Assembly (NCBI GenBank): GCA_963921825.1
Contig: OY997589.1
Coordinates: 3,162,001 to 3,226,000 of the forward strand
Reading direction: 5' to 3'
Length of the DNA: 64,000 bases
Source: Erodium maritimum
Taxonomy: Eukaryota > Streptophyta > Magnoliopsida > Geraniales > Geraniaceae
Shown here: positions 12,735-31,517 of the stretch, piece after piece
Position numbering within the stretch: position 1 is the first letter of the stretch
Layout of the letters: each line of letters opens with the position of its first letter
Program-made: the position numbers and the translations under genes
The notes under the pieces: model-generated
Database searches by the model: none
What the model saw: the letters and a program-made list of their open reading frames with translations, nothing else
Told to the model about the DNA's origin: nothing

Positions 12735-13540
12735 AGCGAAAAAGTGCAACTTTATTAATTACCCGAAAGAATGATACGATGAAGTTCATCAAGAAACAAG
12801 TTTTTTGACCATTAACGAACAGATGTAAAACGAGTCTCCCTATCTGGTCAATGGGATGCTACATTCGTAGTTATTTTAACAAACTCGAGAGCTATACTTT
12901 CTTTTTGAAGAAGTAGATGTCGAATATCCTTGTTGATTGTCCGCACTGGAGATATAGGAATCTCTCGAGTGGAAACTAAATCTGATACTATTGAGAACTG
13001 CTCAAGATGGTGCCTGAACGTCGCTTGATCTTATGGGGGGACTCTTTTCGTCACGAGGAGAACGATCAAACCTGATCTCATAGTAGCAACGAGGGGGGGT
13101 ATACATGATTCATAGTTTCCTCCCGATAAGCGGACCTGAATCTCTTCTCACTAGTCTTTGATCTTGCAAAAAAAGAAGACAGACAAATTAAAACAAACTC
13201 AATCGATTAGCTTGATCCATAATCGAAAGAGAGATCGAGGAGGGTGCATCAGTGAAGGCCAAGAAGGTGGCTACATCGTAACAGGGTCATGGACAATGGA
13301 GGCCGATCAAGAATAGATATCTGAGGCAATGACGATCACATATACGATAGTAGTGGGATCAACCGATACCGATGATAGAAACCATCGACCATCAAAAAGG
13401 TTGCAGGAGGGGACTGAAACAGTACCAGAGAACACGTCGTTGGTGGCAGTGGAAGGCCAGAGATACGAGACAACTTTATTGAAGCCCCGACAAAAACCCT
13501 AACAGAACACTTCATGCGGAGGAGAAAGTTCTCTTCTCTT
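12735..13540 (-). repeat. Dispersed repeat family R1, copy at 12.7 kb
   Basis: Second long copy of the repeat at 9440-10285, in the same orientation, 2.5 kb further right. Its right half is also similar to 46905-47290 and, inverted, to 2700-3010. Frames are broken in all copies. Confidence 0.65.
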
Positions 13541-14017
13541 TTATTCAATAGCAAGTTGTGAAATTTTAATTTAATTAAATTAAAATAGTATACGGCATTC
13601 GATAATTGTTATTTTGTTATATTAGTTTACTTTAGAGTTGACCGTTTCCATTATTTTAGAAAAGAGTTGACCAACCAATAGCTTGAGCCTTGAGCAAGAG
13701 TAAGACAACTCTAATATGTTGTCATTTTGTTCTATTTTATTTTAGAAATGTTGCCATCTTATATATATATATATATATACATATATATTTTGAGCAAATA
13801 GGAAGTATATTAATCATTAATCATTAATCAATAATAAGGAAGTAAATAAACTCCAAAGACCGGAATAGAAGAGGCGGACTAGATAAGTCATAAGATGACC
13901 CTTCCTCTTGCCCTTTTATATTAAAAATTAAAAACTCCAAATAAAAAAATACACATCATGACAAATAATTTGGTAATAATAGCACGAAAACAGGGGCAAT
14001 AATGTAAACTATCCCCA

Positions 14018-14024
14018 TATATAT
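14018..14024 (+). promoter_or_regulatory. TATA box of the DUF1685 gene
   Basis: TATATAT lies about 90 bases upstream of the ATG at 14111, within CCCCATATATATCCC. A separate (AT)n tract at about 13761-13780 is a microsatellite, not the core promoter. Confidence 0.45.
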
Positions 14025-14110
14025 CCCTTGCATGTAATAACAAGCAACCCATTCCTTATCTCTCCTATCTCTTCATCTCTATCCATTTTCCCCACAAAAC
14101 CGCCATTAAA

Positions 14111-14815
14111 ATGGCAGCCGAAGAAGTACTCAACCTCTTCGACTCTCGCTGGTTCGGCCACGAAACCTCCACAAAAACACCATCTCCACAACCTCACGAA
14201 CAAAACCCATCTCTCCAAACTCAAAACCATGTCCTAAAAGTCAACGAACCAGACCTCCAAGCCCTCAAGGTCAGGTCTTTAAGCGACCAATCCCTCTTGT
14301 CCAAAACCAGCTCCGACCACTTCTCTTTCTCCCCCAACTCCGTCCTCTCCGCCGCCACAAAGCTCCAGCCAATCCTCTCCGGCAAGGTCATGAAAGATCA
14401 AGATCAATCCCATGACCTAAAGATAGAGATCCCTAAGAACGAAGTTGACCTAGCAAAGGGTTCGAGGAGGAGGAAGAAGAAGATGAGCAAGAGCTTGTCG
14501 GAGCTTGAGTTCGATGAGCTCAAAGGGTTCATGGATCTCGGGTTCGTGTTCTCCGAGGAGGACAAGGATTCTAGTTTGGCCGACATCATTCCTGGCTTGC
14601 AGAGGTTTGGGTCTAGTGAAGACAACAAGGTTGTTGAAGAGAAGAACCATGTTGGTGTCTCGAGGCCTTACTTGTCCGAATCTTGGGATGCTATGGACAT
14701 GAGGAAAGAGAAGGCTCCGGTGATGAATTGGAGAGTACCGGCTTTGGGTAATGAGATTGACATGAAAGACCATCTCAAGGTTTGGGCTCACTCGGTCGCA
14801 TCTGCAGTCAGATAA
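14111..14815 (+). CDS. DUF1685 family protein
   Basis: A single uninterrupted frame of 234 residues. The diagnostic segment is about residues 124-165: KKKMSKSLSELEFDELKGF, then MDLGFVFSEEDKDSSLADII and PGLQRFG. This matches the conserved core of the plant-specific DUF1685 family. The N-terminus is Ser/Pro/Gln-rich and looks disordered; a basic SRRRKKKMSK patch precedes the core. There is no signal peptide or membrane segment. The C-terminus ends in LKVWAHSVASAVR, also typical of the family. The molecular function is unknown. The ATG at 14111 is the first in frame and follows a CT-rich leader. An inverted repeat begins 6 bases after the stop. Confidence 0.88.
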   Translation: MAAEEVLNLFDSRWFGHETSTKTPSPQPHEQNPSLQTQNHVLKVNEPDLQALKVRSLSDQSLLSKTSSDHFSFSPNSVLSAATKLQPILSGKVMKDQDQSHDLKIEIPKNEVDLAKGSRRRKKKMSKSLSELEFDELKGFMDLGFVFSEEDKDSSLADIIPGLQRFGSSEDNKVVEEKNHVGVSRPYLSESWDAMDMRKEKAPVMNWRVPALGNEIDMKDHLKVWAHSVASAVR

Positions 14816-14821
14816 CCCGAG

Positions 14822-15013
14822 TTAATTACATCTAACTATATTTAATTCTATCTATTTTTCACTTATAAAGTTCGTCTGGACAACATCCAATTCTCCATAA
14901 TCGTCAGGGGACATCCGATTTTCACAACAATACTGTAGAAATGTAGACGGATAATTCAGCGCAACTATGTGAAAAAGATATAGAATTAAATATAATTAAG
15001 TGTAATTATCCTT
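14822..15013. mobile_element. Fold-back (MITE-like) element in the 3' region of the DUF1685 gene
   Basis: The left arm (TTAATTACATCTAACTATA...) and the right arm (...TATAATTAAGTGTAATTATCC) are inverse complements over about 45 bases with a few mismatches. It starts 6 bases after the stop codon, so it would fall in the transcript's 3' UTR. No unambiguous target duplication is visible. Confidence 0.6.
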
Positions 15014-15423
15014 GGTTTATCATCAATAATTGTGAGTAAGAAAAGAGAAATGAGGGTCATTTTGATTGTGTTGAGATTTGTGGGTTTGCTTGGGAAAGAT
15101 GTAATTGTAAATAAATTGAGCACATGATACACAACTTTCATGAGTGGGTGTGGTGTAATGTTCATATAACATGCAATGTTGACCAATAGAGCCGTTTTGA
15201 GGTATATTTAATCATGAATGATAATTGTGGATAGGCCCCATATGTTTTAGGTTGAAGCAATAATAGCAGTTCCACCATCATTAGTAGTGGGAAAATATTT
15301 TTTTAGGGGACAAAACGTCAAGAGTACAAATATTGGGTTGAATTGGTTATTTTTTTAAATGTTGTCGTAGATATGGTTTTTGGGGTACTGAGTTTTATGA
15401 TAAGAACTTGAGGATTTATATAT

Positions 15424-15806
15424 GAGAAAACACCAAGAAACAACTATACCCCAACTTTATAGCTCAAAATACAACTATAGATAATTTTATCGATCAAATC
15501 ACATCGTCCCTAAAGTTAAACTCTAAAAACCATAAACATCCGTCTAAAAATAGACGGACCTTTAACCGTGTGATGGGAAAACTGGTTTGACTTTATATAT
15601 TACAAAATACAACTATAGAGTTATGACTGAAACTGAGGGCAGTTTGGTCTTTACACCAACGCTGTTAACGGACCGTCACAATTTTGACAGATTATTATGG
15701 TTTTTAAAGTTTAACTTTGGGGACGATGTGATTTGATCGATAAAATTGTCTATAGTTGTATTTTGAGCTATAAAGTCGAGGCATAGTTGTTTCTTGGTGT
15801 TTTCCC
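15424..15806. mobile_element. 383-bp MULE-type MITE with 9-bp target duplication
   Basis: Terminal inverted repeats of about 115 bases begin GAGAAAACACCAAGAAAC and, on the other side, GGGAAAACACCAAGAAAC. The flanks are a perfect 9-bp duplication, TTTATATAT, at 15415-15423 and 15807-15815. A 9-bp duplication and long TIRs point to Mutator-like origin. No coding capacity. Confidence 0.85.
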
Positions 15807-15815
15807 TTTATATAT

Positions 15816-18060
15816 TTGTAGTATACCTTGTATATGCCGATTCCTAGGTTACTCTAAAATTTCATGAGTAGTTGAACTTATCTTTAAGACGTAAGTAATC
15901 AACAGACAGGATTATCGACGCCACAAGACGCTTTTGTTGATAGACTCAGGTGGTAGACCTCACGTTTATAGGTGGTCGTTTTTTTATGGCTAATAACTAT
16001 TGCTTGGATATAAACACGATTAGAGGAGCCGCAAGCTTCAAGCATATGGAGATCCAATTGGACCATGAGTTCTCACTGGAGATCTGGCGTCCCACCCTCG
16101 ATAAGGTGGGTCTTGGACCATGTTCTCCCTTTTGTCGGGACCCTTCGCGGGGAACAAGGGACCTCGCACCGGAGGGAACATGACTCCGAATTTGCACAAG
16201 GAGGATCGTCATGGACGAGGTCATTGGCGTCCACTTCATTCAACTATGAATACGTGATGCGAGTGCCTATTAATGTCGCGTCGTTGTTTTCCAGGAGTCG
16301 TCTGGGACCCCAAGGTCGGGAGTTCCTCTGGTTCTGAATCCAGGTTGACATCCTCCTAAAAAAGAAAAAATAGTTCTCTTCAAAGGTCGACAACGATGAT
16401 GGGGTTCATGATTTGTATAAACGAAATTGATGGATTTCGGGGAGGACTCACTCACTCAACACTAATCAGAGCCTTTCTAGATTCCCTCCATAACATCTTG
16501 TTCTCATTAGGATTAATTTTTGTTACGAGTCCAAAGTTGCACGAATGCATGAAACCACACATTCTAGATATAGATTGCTTCTGAAGATCGTCATCAATAT
16601 CACAGGAGGTGTATGAGGTTGGCTCCTATCACTTTAAAAGAAGACTAGTAAAATCGGGTTGAAGATTTTTTTTAATAACGCCTAATGTGTATGATTTCAG
16701 ACAAAATAATCGACATATGATTGAGTTAGATATTTTTGTAGGATGAATTAAATTACTATCTTAAATTTATTGAGCTCGGGGTTTTAAATCAACAAACAAA
16801 CAAGTTTATTATGAAATATGTTAAAATAATCTCTATGATTCATTGTTTTGGAAAGTGTTTGAGTTGGAAGTGATATAAAGCAATGTGGTATTATTAAAAT
16901 GAAAGGAGTGATTGGAACAATCCAAGTTGGGTTTCTTTATATCGAAAGAGATCTCCCACTAATGTGGTACACGTTTCAATGTATCTATGGCCCTATCTGT
17001 TTCATTTTCATACCTCTTGTTTGTCATAATCAAGTGTATCATTGATGTATCGAATTGCTTCGTAGCCATCGAAAAAGACGACAAAGAGGTGTTAGCTGCA
17101 AACGGACTGGACCAAGGACGCGGGAGGTGAAATAGAGGGCATCATATAGCGTCCGGGCCATTTTTGTGGGATTTAACATCACCGACTCTGATTGGGAAGT
17201 ACACGACATCAATGTTTAGGGGAGACTCCGACTATAATTTGGTCTTCAACTTTATCAACTTTTGTAACCACAGTCATATATTCCTATTCGTTAAAACAAA
17301 TTATGTATGTTTTGTGAATATTATCGTGTGAAAATGACATCCCTAACTATTATCGATCTTCTGAACTTCTGGAAGCCATCAAAAGGAGGCCCCAAATTTG
17401 TCAACGACGGGCCTGCCATTAATTTCGCTGCTATACATTAAGACCATGAACTTCTAGATAACGAAGCATGCAATAGATCTTGCGGGAGTAACAACGACAT
17501 ATGTGGGTGGAGTTGTCTTGTAGGTCGTTAAAAAATAAGAGACGATGAAACCGGGAGACAGTAAAGAAGGCCACAACTACCACAAGGCCTCGGTTCCTCA
17601 ATTTTGTTATGTAAACTGAATTTTGATTATAGGGTACGAGAATCTCAAAGAATTAAACGTTCAAGACGTGTTCGGAAGATCCCCATCTCCAAATTACATA
17701 CGATAAACATTCAATTGTGAAATTTTATTTCATATAATATTATTTTCTAAAAATTGTCTTGGTCGTATACACTAATTAAATTAATTTTTTCTAAGGAGAT
17801 CTAACCATTCTATTGAGATGTTCGGAAATGAATGTTATGGTAGTGTCTGAAGAAACCGATATATGGATCGTATGCGAAAAAAAGTTCGTAGACCAAACAT
17901 AAATTATGAAAAAGGTTTATGGACCGAACATAAAAATATTAAAATAATTATTCCCAAACATGTAGAACTTTAATGTCTGTATATAAGAGTATTAAAATGT
18001 ATTTAACCCAATAAAAATCATATATGTATACTGGAGTGGAGGGCATTATTGTAATTTGAC
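15816..18060. other. Intergenic, no gene recognised
   Basis: Mixed sequence with short broken frames; the stretches near 15.9-16.6 and 17.0-17.6 kb look like old repeat debris. No domain recognised. The final few hundred bases include the RPL11 promoter. Confidence 0.55.
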
Positions 18061-18072
18061 ACAGGCTCAGCA

Positions 18073-18080
18073 AAACCCTA
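18073..18080 (+). promoter_or_regulatory. Telo-box upstream of RPL11
   Basis: AAACCCTA, about 120 bases before the ATG and followed by a CT-rich leader. Telo-boxes are a known feature of plant ribosomal-protein promoters, which supports the gene call beside it. Confidence 0.6.
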
Positions 18081-18105
18081 GCTCATTTTTGTCTCCTCTT
18101 AATAG

Positions 18106-20323
<2,218 letters not shown>

Positions 20324-21176
20324 GCTGCTTATGCTTAGTCTTAGTCTTGGAATAGTTAATTATGTTTCTTCACTGGTTAATGTTGTATTACTTGCACCAG
20401 TTTCTACTATTATCAAGTTTTGATGTTTTGGATTATTGCTCTTTTTGACACAACCTTCAACTCATGTCTCTCTGCAATATATATTTTCAGCTTAATGCAC
20501 TAAATTGTTATTTACAGTTTGAGCTATAAAAGTTCATTCGGTTAGTATAAATTATAATAATTTATTTATTCCTGAATTCTATTGTATTTGATTGTTTATT
20601 TGAAAAGCTCAAAATGATGAATTTATCTGCATTTCAGATGTTTTAAACTCACTGGATAAGCTAAATCTTGGAAAGCTCAAATTCTACAATTTGTAGGCTT
20701 ATACTTTTTGGAGACAATTCTCTTAGACTAATCTATAAACATTAAGAGTATCTCTATTGATGGAGTTGGCCAATTTGTAATTAGATAGCAGGAGAGAAGG
20801 AAACAATTTAAGAGAGAGAAAGTGTACCATTAGAGCATTTATGGTGGAAGGTCGAATCGGTAAGTCAAGGCTCTACCAAACAGTGGAGGTCAGATTAAGT
20901 GGGTTGATTTTGATGTGGGTCGATTTTGACCGAAATCATCAAACGACGGTAGAAAAAAGACCGAGAAATCAGAGAAGAAAAAAAGAGAAGAGAGAGATAA
21001 AGAGGGATATCTGTCTTTTGACGTCGAAGAAACTATCGATGCGTGGAGAGAAAATTGATTAGAGAGAGAAGACACGTCACATTTTTGTTACGTTTCTCCA
21101 TTTTTTGCCCATTGGACGCTTCAATTGGCCTCTACTATGGTTGTTTTTACATTACTTCTCTAGTAAAACTACTTAA
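20324..21176. other. RPL11 3' flank and intergenic DNA
   Basis: Contains the RPL11 3' UTR and AT-rich spacer. No further gene recognised. Confidence 0.6.
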
Positions 21177-21185
21177 TAGAAGAAA

Positions 21186-22845
21186 GGGTTATTATCATCC
21201 GAGTACCCTAAAAATACTTGGTTTTCATCCGAGTACCCTAAAAATACTTTGTGACAGATAAGTACCCAAAACGAAACATTATTTTCAAATCAGTATCCGC
21301 CGTTAGTTTTCCATCCATTTTGGATGGAAAATGGTCATGTGACTAGCACATGACCCCAATTTTTTGAAAAATGGCAATACTACCCCTACCAAAAATAATA
21401 AATTAATTAAAAAATAAATAAATAAGATTTAAAAAAGATGGAAATTTTAAAAATTAAAAATAAAAACATAAAATAGAACTCTCACAACTCTCTCACGAAT
21501 CTCTCTCCCAATCTCTCAAAATCTCTCACATCTCTCACAATCTTCATCTCTACAAGAACAAGCTGGAGAAGGCTCTAACCTTACTCGGTCCGGCGAGGGA
21601 TTTTCGAACCACCACCTGCTCTGTCTTCTTCATCAGCCGACACCATTTAACTCCAACCTGGATCTTCCTTCTCTCCACCTATTTCTCTATGTCTTGTTTC
21701 AGATCTTGTGGTGTTCGTCCGGAGAAGAAGCCACCGTCTCCTCTCTTCTTATTCTTCCTTGTTTTCAATTTTTTGAGTTAGGGTTTGTGACTTTGAGGGA
21801 TTGATTTTGATTTTTTTCCAGATCTGAGATGAACACCACCAAAATGTTCATCCTCTTTATTGATTTTGGTTTTTTTTCTCTATCTAAGATGAGCACCAAA
21901 ACGTGGAACTGTTACAGATCTGAGATGAAGAAATTTTGATTTTGATTTTGATTAGGTTGTTAGTTTTGGGGTTTCATCAGTACTCGTGAATTTGGTTCCT
22001 TTTTCCATCTCAATTTCAGATTTTGGATATTTTCCTTTTCTCTAATTTCTGATTTTGGGTATTTTCCTTTTCTCTAATTTTTGATTTTGGGTGGGTGTTA
22101 TTCCATATCAGTTTCAGTACTCGTGAATTTGGTGTTGGATATGTTGGAAGTTCAAGAATGAAAGAGGGATGTGTTGATTATGATGAAGGATGGACAAAAA
22201 ATGTGTGCTTCTGTTGTGGATTATACATGAATTGTTAATGACAAAATAAGAGAACAAAAAAAGGTAGTAAAATGAAAACTAAATAAATAATATAAATTAA
22301 TTAATTTAAAAAGAATTAAAGAAAATATTACAGATTAAAAATAATAACTTAAAAAAATTAAAATCTGATTTATATATATATATTTTTAAATAAAATATGT
22401 TTTTATTATATATTTATAAAAATATGAATTAATATATTTATATGTATTTTTTAAACTAAAATATGAATTTTAACAATTAAAAATGATTTTTGAAAATTAA
22501 AACTGATTTTTTGAAAATAAAAATGAATTTTTAAAAATAAAAACTGATTTTTTGAAAATAAAACTGATTTTTTGAAAAAACAAAAATAAAAAAGATTATA
22601 AAATAAATAAATAAAAAGAAATTTTGAAATTCAATGGCATGGGTTTGAAAATTTGAGTGTTAGGGAAGGGTATTTTGGACTTTTTGATGTTTTGGATGGA
22701 AAAATGGATGGAAATAGACAGAAACTAACGGCGGGTACTGATTTGAAAATAATGTTTCGTTTTGGGTACTGATATGTCACAAAGTATTTTTAGGGTACTC
22801 GGATGAAAACCAAGTATTTTTAGGGTACTCGGATGATAATAACCC
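21186..22845. mobile_element. Non-autonomous Mutator-like element (1.66 kb)
   Basis: Near-identical terminal inverted repeats of about 125 bases, 21186-21310 and 22722-22845, begin GGGTTATTATCATCCGAG. Each arm contains a short direct repeat, ATCCGAGTACCCTAAAAATA, twice. The 9-bp target duplication TAGAAGAAA is perfect at 21177-21185 and 22846-22854, the hallmark of Mutator-type insertion. The interior has a CT-rich then coding-like stretch (21480-21800) and a long A/T-rich part, but no transposase. The interior may be captured host sequence (Pack-MULE), an inference. High arm identity implies a recent insertion. Confidence 0.9.
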
Positions 22846-22854
22846 TAGAAGAAA

Positions 22855-24352
22855 ATAGTTGTATGAGTATATTGAAGAAAAAGAAGAAGTGAAATAAGGC
22901 ATATGGCATGTCGTACCTGTTTGAAGTAACATTGAATGACTCGGTTATGAAATGGGATTTGTTGGATAACCCACGACCCCCATGTTCTTTGCGATCGAAG
23001 TGTGATTTCTTAGTGCTACAAGGTATACTGCCCCCTCCCGACCTTTCCCATTGGATCTCGCTCTCATATCCCTTCCTCCACTACTGGACCAAACGAACAT
23101 CCCTATTAATGGTGAGGTCTACCACTACCTGACCTACCCCTTCAGTGGGGCAGGAGCACCGAAGTATCCCTCCTTTCTCTCGGCCTAATGATCATGGCTC
23201 CATCGCTGAGGAGCTTCGCCTGACCGCCATACACTATCAAGCGCCATGACAACTGAGAGTTTCCTTCCAAGGCCCCTGCCAAACTGGCTGCACCGATGGG
23301 ACGCAACAGGTTGGGAACTTTCCCCTACCTCATTCAAGCGGTGATTGGCTGACATTGGACATCCCCATAGCTACCTACTAACCATGAAAGGGACGGAATG
23401 CTGAGGGCCTCCCGATTACCCCTTCGTATGACAACACCGTGGTTTTCCGCTCTGTTGGGATGGAGAATGACAGTCACAACTCAAGATCTCTTGCCTACCA
23501 CGACCGCACATCCGTAACGCTGAAAGCATGTGTGCCACTACTCGAACCTACCGCCTCCAACTCAAGAGGCAACAAGACCAAGTGAAGCTGGTACAACCAA
23601 AGATCTCCTGCCTAACTAGAAGGATCTTATCCTGGGCTCCAAGCACCTACACACTTCAAGGGAAACACACCTCTCGACTATGACACCGGCTTGCCAATGG
23701 ATCTCACAAGCGAGGACTGCAGGGCAACCTCACACCAGAAAATGAGTGCAATATCGAGAACCAAGACGTGTATGGGGATGCACGCCTCACCCTGCCAGCA
23801 CCGGTGCAAGTCTGACGCCCTCCTTCCCCCATTATCAAGTGTTCTCCCTAGATGCCCATTATCCCCTTAAACACCCCATATCACTCATCACATACATTTT
23901 CAGGTCGAGTTAGATAATGATCACTATGCGTTACAACTGAATAGTCATCCGTGTGGAAACTATCCACCAATCGATAGTCTCTAGATTTGGGGTCTCTAGT
24001 CATAAAGTTAGCATCTGATATCTACGAATCAAGACTTATATCTCACCTTTTTCCTTTGATTTTTATTTTTGGTCTTATGATTATGTTGACTTTAAAAAAT
24101 AATCAAATTTGATGTAATAAATATTTAATTGAAATGGAAAGAAAGACCTTATCTAAAAAGCAACGAATCATCACATTCGTAGTACATTACTGTCTGCAAA
24201 TGTCATCGATTAATTGGGCAGCCAAAAGGGCAAAAAAGTCAGAACAAACGAACCCCAAAGTCAATATAACCAAGCCAGTTATCCAACCAAAGGGCATAAT
24301 AGTAATTCCACATCCTCTCACGCATTTCAAAACCTTCGCATTCGCTAACCGG
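22855..24352. other. Intergenic, no gene recognised
   Basis: The 22.9-23.9 kb part is GC-richer than its surroundings, with broken frames, and resembles a decayed retroelement. I found no terminal repeats or domains. The last 300 bases are AT-rich promoter DNA of the next gene. Confidence 0.5.
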
Positions 24353-24360
24353 TATATAAA
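24353..24360 (+). promoter_or_regulatory. TATA box of the aspartate aminotransferase gene
   Basis: TATATAAA, 76 bases before the ATG at 24436. A start site about 30 bases downstream would fall after the in-frame ATG at 24370, which argues for 24436 as the true start. Confidence 0.65.
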
Positions 24361-24435
24361 CACCACTGCATGTCCACATTTCCGAACAACACGCCTCCGA
24401 TTCTCGAGACGACGAAGAAGAAGATAGAAGCTCCA

Positions 24436-28760
<4,325 letters not shown>

Positions 28761-29100
28761 CAAGTCAGTTTATGGATTTATATTCTTCTGAAGAATTAGG
28801 AACTTCATCAGATTGCAACACATCTCGATCTCTCTTTCCCAAACCCTCGGAGTAGAAAGGTAAGGGACAATAATGTCGGTTTTGAACATTCAAAGGGAGA
28901 TGATTGATTAGATTTTACATCAATAATCCACAAATACTTTCATCATGAAGAAGAGAACACCCATTGAGTTATCAATTTTTTTCTTCTCTGTATCAAATAC
29001 CTTATTGGATCAAAACACCATATGCTTTGATTTTCTGCCATGTTTGATGAATTTGAAAGAACTTGCATTATATTGCTTATCGATGAACTAAGTTTTTCTA

Positions 29101-29268
29101 GCCGGTATAGTTTGGCCGGTTTAGACTAATATTACCTAGTAAGACGTATACAGTGTTTGGATCATAATAATCAACCCGTACACTAGTCTGAGGGTGGATG
29201 ATTTACTGAGATTCGAACTCCTGACCTCATAAAGGTGAGAGAGTTACTTGACCTTCAAGGCAACCCCA
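29101..29268 (-). mobile_element. tRNA-derived SINE (candidate)
   Basis: On the minus strand a tRNA-like head contains GAGGTCAGGAGTTCGAATCTC, close to the polymerase III B box (GGTTCGANTCC). An A-box-like segment lies about 35 bases earlier. A non-tRNA body follows. Ends and target duplication are not resolved. Confidence 0.5.
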
Positions 29269-29601
29269 AATTCTATTATGTTCCGGTATACAAGTTTCAA
29301 GATTGAAACTTGGAATACAAACTTCAACAAGTTTAGATGAAAAATTGTATGATATTGATTGATAAATAATGAAACAACAAAATAATGAAGTAGAACTCAT
29401 AAAAGGAAGCTCCTTTAATTCTTCTGAACTTCTCTCCTACTCCTACTTAAATTTAAAAATTATTCCATACAACTAGAAAATGATATTACCTAACAAAAAA
29501 TTACCTAGATTATTCCAAAACCTAAACCTATGGAGTATTGATTAGTAATAGTAGGGGAAGAAACAAAATTATTCCAAATAACTAGAACTTAAAATAATAT
29601 C

Positions 29602-29738
29602 TTTAAAGTCTTATTTTGGACTTGTTGCTCAACTAATTTCTTGACCTTTATTTCCATTTGGTGTAGAAAGTAGAAACAGTTCAGCTATGATATCCCCTCG
29701 AACCCTTATGGTGGTGACTCTGCTACAAGCTTCTCCTC
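29602..29738 (-). other. Conserved downstream exon of the 30.3-kb F-box locus
   Basis: On the minus strand TTTTTGATGCAG is followed by GAGGAGAAGC. All full F-box copies share this acceptor-like site 0.5-1.2 kb after their stop codon. If joined to the donor at the end of the frame, five more residues (RRRSL) and a stop follow. The exon's 3' limit is uncertain. Confidence 0.45.
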
Positions 29739-29816
29739 CTGCATCAAAAAGATCTTTAAAGTCCATTCGAATAAATTCAATTTCTAAATAAAACCATAAT
29801 TAGAGTATTAGACTAA

Positions 29817-30183
29817 GGGATAGTCCCACAAAATAACACTAAAGTTGTCATCCCTCTCACTTAATTGCATTGACTTTTAAATTTTCTCATCCTACTACAC
29901 TAAACTTTCAATTTTTCTCACTGCACCTTATTTGGGTAATGAATGACAAAATTACCCCTGCAACAATGAATCATGACTTGATTTTCCACAATTACGAGGT
30001 TCCTATATTAATTTGTAATAACTTTGTTTACGATAATAAATAAAAGAAATTGATGGTACACACATATTGTTGTTCGGCTTCCCTAAATTGTTGTAGGGGT
30101 ACTTTTGTCAAGTGAGGAAAAAAATGGAAGTGTAGTTATGTGAGAAATGTGATAAGTTCTGCGTACTTGTGTGAGATTATCCC
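29817..30183. mobile_element. 367-bp MULE-type MITE downstream of the first F-box locus
   Basis: The ends GGGATAGTCCCACAAAA and ...GTGAGATTATCCC are in inverse symmetry. A perfect 9-bp target duplication, TTAGACTAA, lies at 29808-29816 and 30184-30192. It sits between the F-box frame and its conserved downstream exon, so it would be intronic. Confidence 0.85.
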
Positions 30184-30345
30184 TTAGACTAATCAAGCAT
30201 CAAAGAATAGAGAAAATATCATGAACATAAGCTTCAAATACAAGAAAAGAAAACAATCTACACAATCCGACAAAATTTTATATGCACACACAATTACAAT
30301 CCGTCTTGTATTCATCGATATGGAACAATGCAAGTAAAGTAAACA

Positions 30346-31517
30346 TTACCTTGAATTCACATTGTGGATACAAGCTTCATATCCTGCCAAAAACTCCTTG
30401 AGCCGAATAAGAGTTGGACTGTAAGTACCCACTTCCATTGACTTCCTAGCACCAAGCCTTATAGTGCTAATACTACTTACAACCGGGTTATATGAAACCA
30501 AATGTTTACCGTCATGTTTATGCCACATGAGTATCTCACCATTTTCCAGTCGCTTGATGGGTACAAGAGGACAACTATACGTTAGTAAATCATACGGAAC
30601 ACAAAACACTTTTGTCCATGGATTGCTAAAACCATTTTCCTTCCTCACCCATATCTCATAACCAAGTCTTCCATGCTGGCTTGTAAAAAGACAACACTCG
30701 AAGACTCCAAACTGTACCCTAGAATCATTGCTGTTGCGGTATTGTGATTGGATTGGTTCTACTCCAAACTGTTCCTCCTCGAAATCAAAATAAGCTATCC
30801 CATAATGAAATCTACCAAAACTATATAAATTACGAAAAGGGACAAAATCAAAATAAAGCTTCCCTTCTAAGAAAACTAAACCTTTCCCGGAAAATGGGTA
30901 TGGGCAATCTCCAACATCTCTCCAAGAAGACGATCCTTTCTCAAATGTGCATATCTCAGCAGACCGTTTCGATCCATTGGTTACTTGTAAGAGTTTGAAT
31001 CGATTTTCCTTGACACTGAAACCCAATCCAAGATTAGAAGTTCCTTTTACATTCCTCCATTTAGTACTCATAGGAACAGTTATGAACTCGCCAGTAACGG
31101 GATTGGTTATCACAGCATATATTGAGCTACTGTTACAACACAACGGAAGCAGACTAACCCATTACAGGAATTGGCAAATTCAATTTGATACCTAACGTTT
31201 GTGACAGGAAGGTCAAATAAAGGACTGGGCTTTACCTCAATAACAAGTTGATCCTGAAATTGGAGGTTACCCAAGTAAAGTTTTGGTGAGGCGGCGGGTC
31301 GGAGGAGGAGCTCGGTGGTGGCGGATCTGTGACGGTGCGATTCGGCCAAGTGGGTGTCGGTTGGGACGAGATCGAGCCACGATTTGAAGAAGCCCTTGAA
31401 GGCGACGATGGTTCTGATGGGCAATCTGCAGAAAATCTCCGTCACGACTTGATTCGGAAGGTCTGTAAAATTGGTCGAAGGTTCGTCTCTTTCAGCCTCG
31501 TCTCTCGGAGCTTCCAT
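30346..31517 (-). pseudogene. F-box/FBA-domain gene, frameshifted
   Basis: The N-terminal part starts MEAPRDEAERDEPSTNFTDL at 31517 and has a degenerate F-box (LPNQVVTEIFCRLPIRTIVA, then FKSWLDLV). It runs to FANSCNGLVCF near 31150. There the frame shifts by one base and hits a stop after about 11 foreign residues. The remaining FBA part, AVITNPVTGEFITVP through GYEACIHNVNSR, continues in another frame to 30346. Paralogues read straight through. The usual KCVCKSW of the F-box is replaced by KGFFKSW, which also suggests relaxed selection. A sequencing error at one base cannot be excluded. Confidence 0.8.

Noticed and set aside
24370-24435. In-frame upstream ATG extending aspartate aminotransferase by 22 residues
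   Set aside because: It lies only 10 bases after the TATA box, upstream of the likely transcript start. The family N-terminus begins at 24436.
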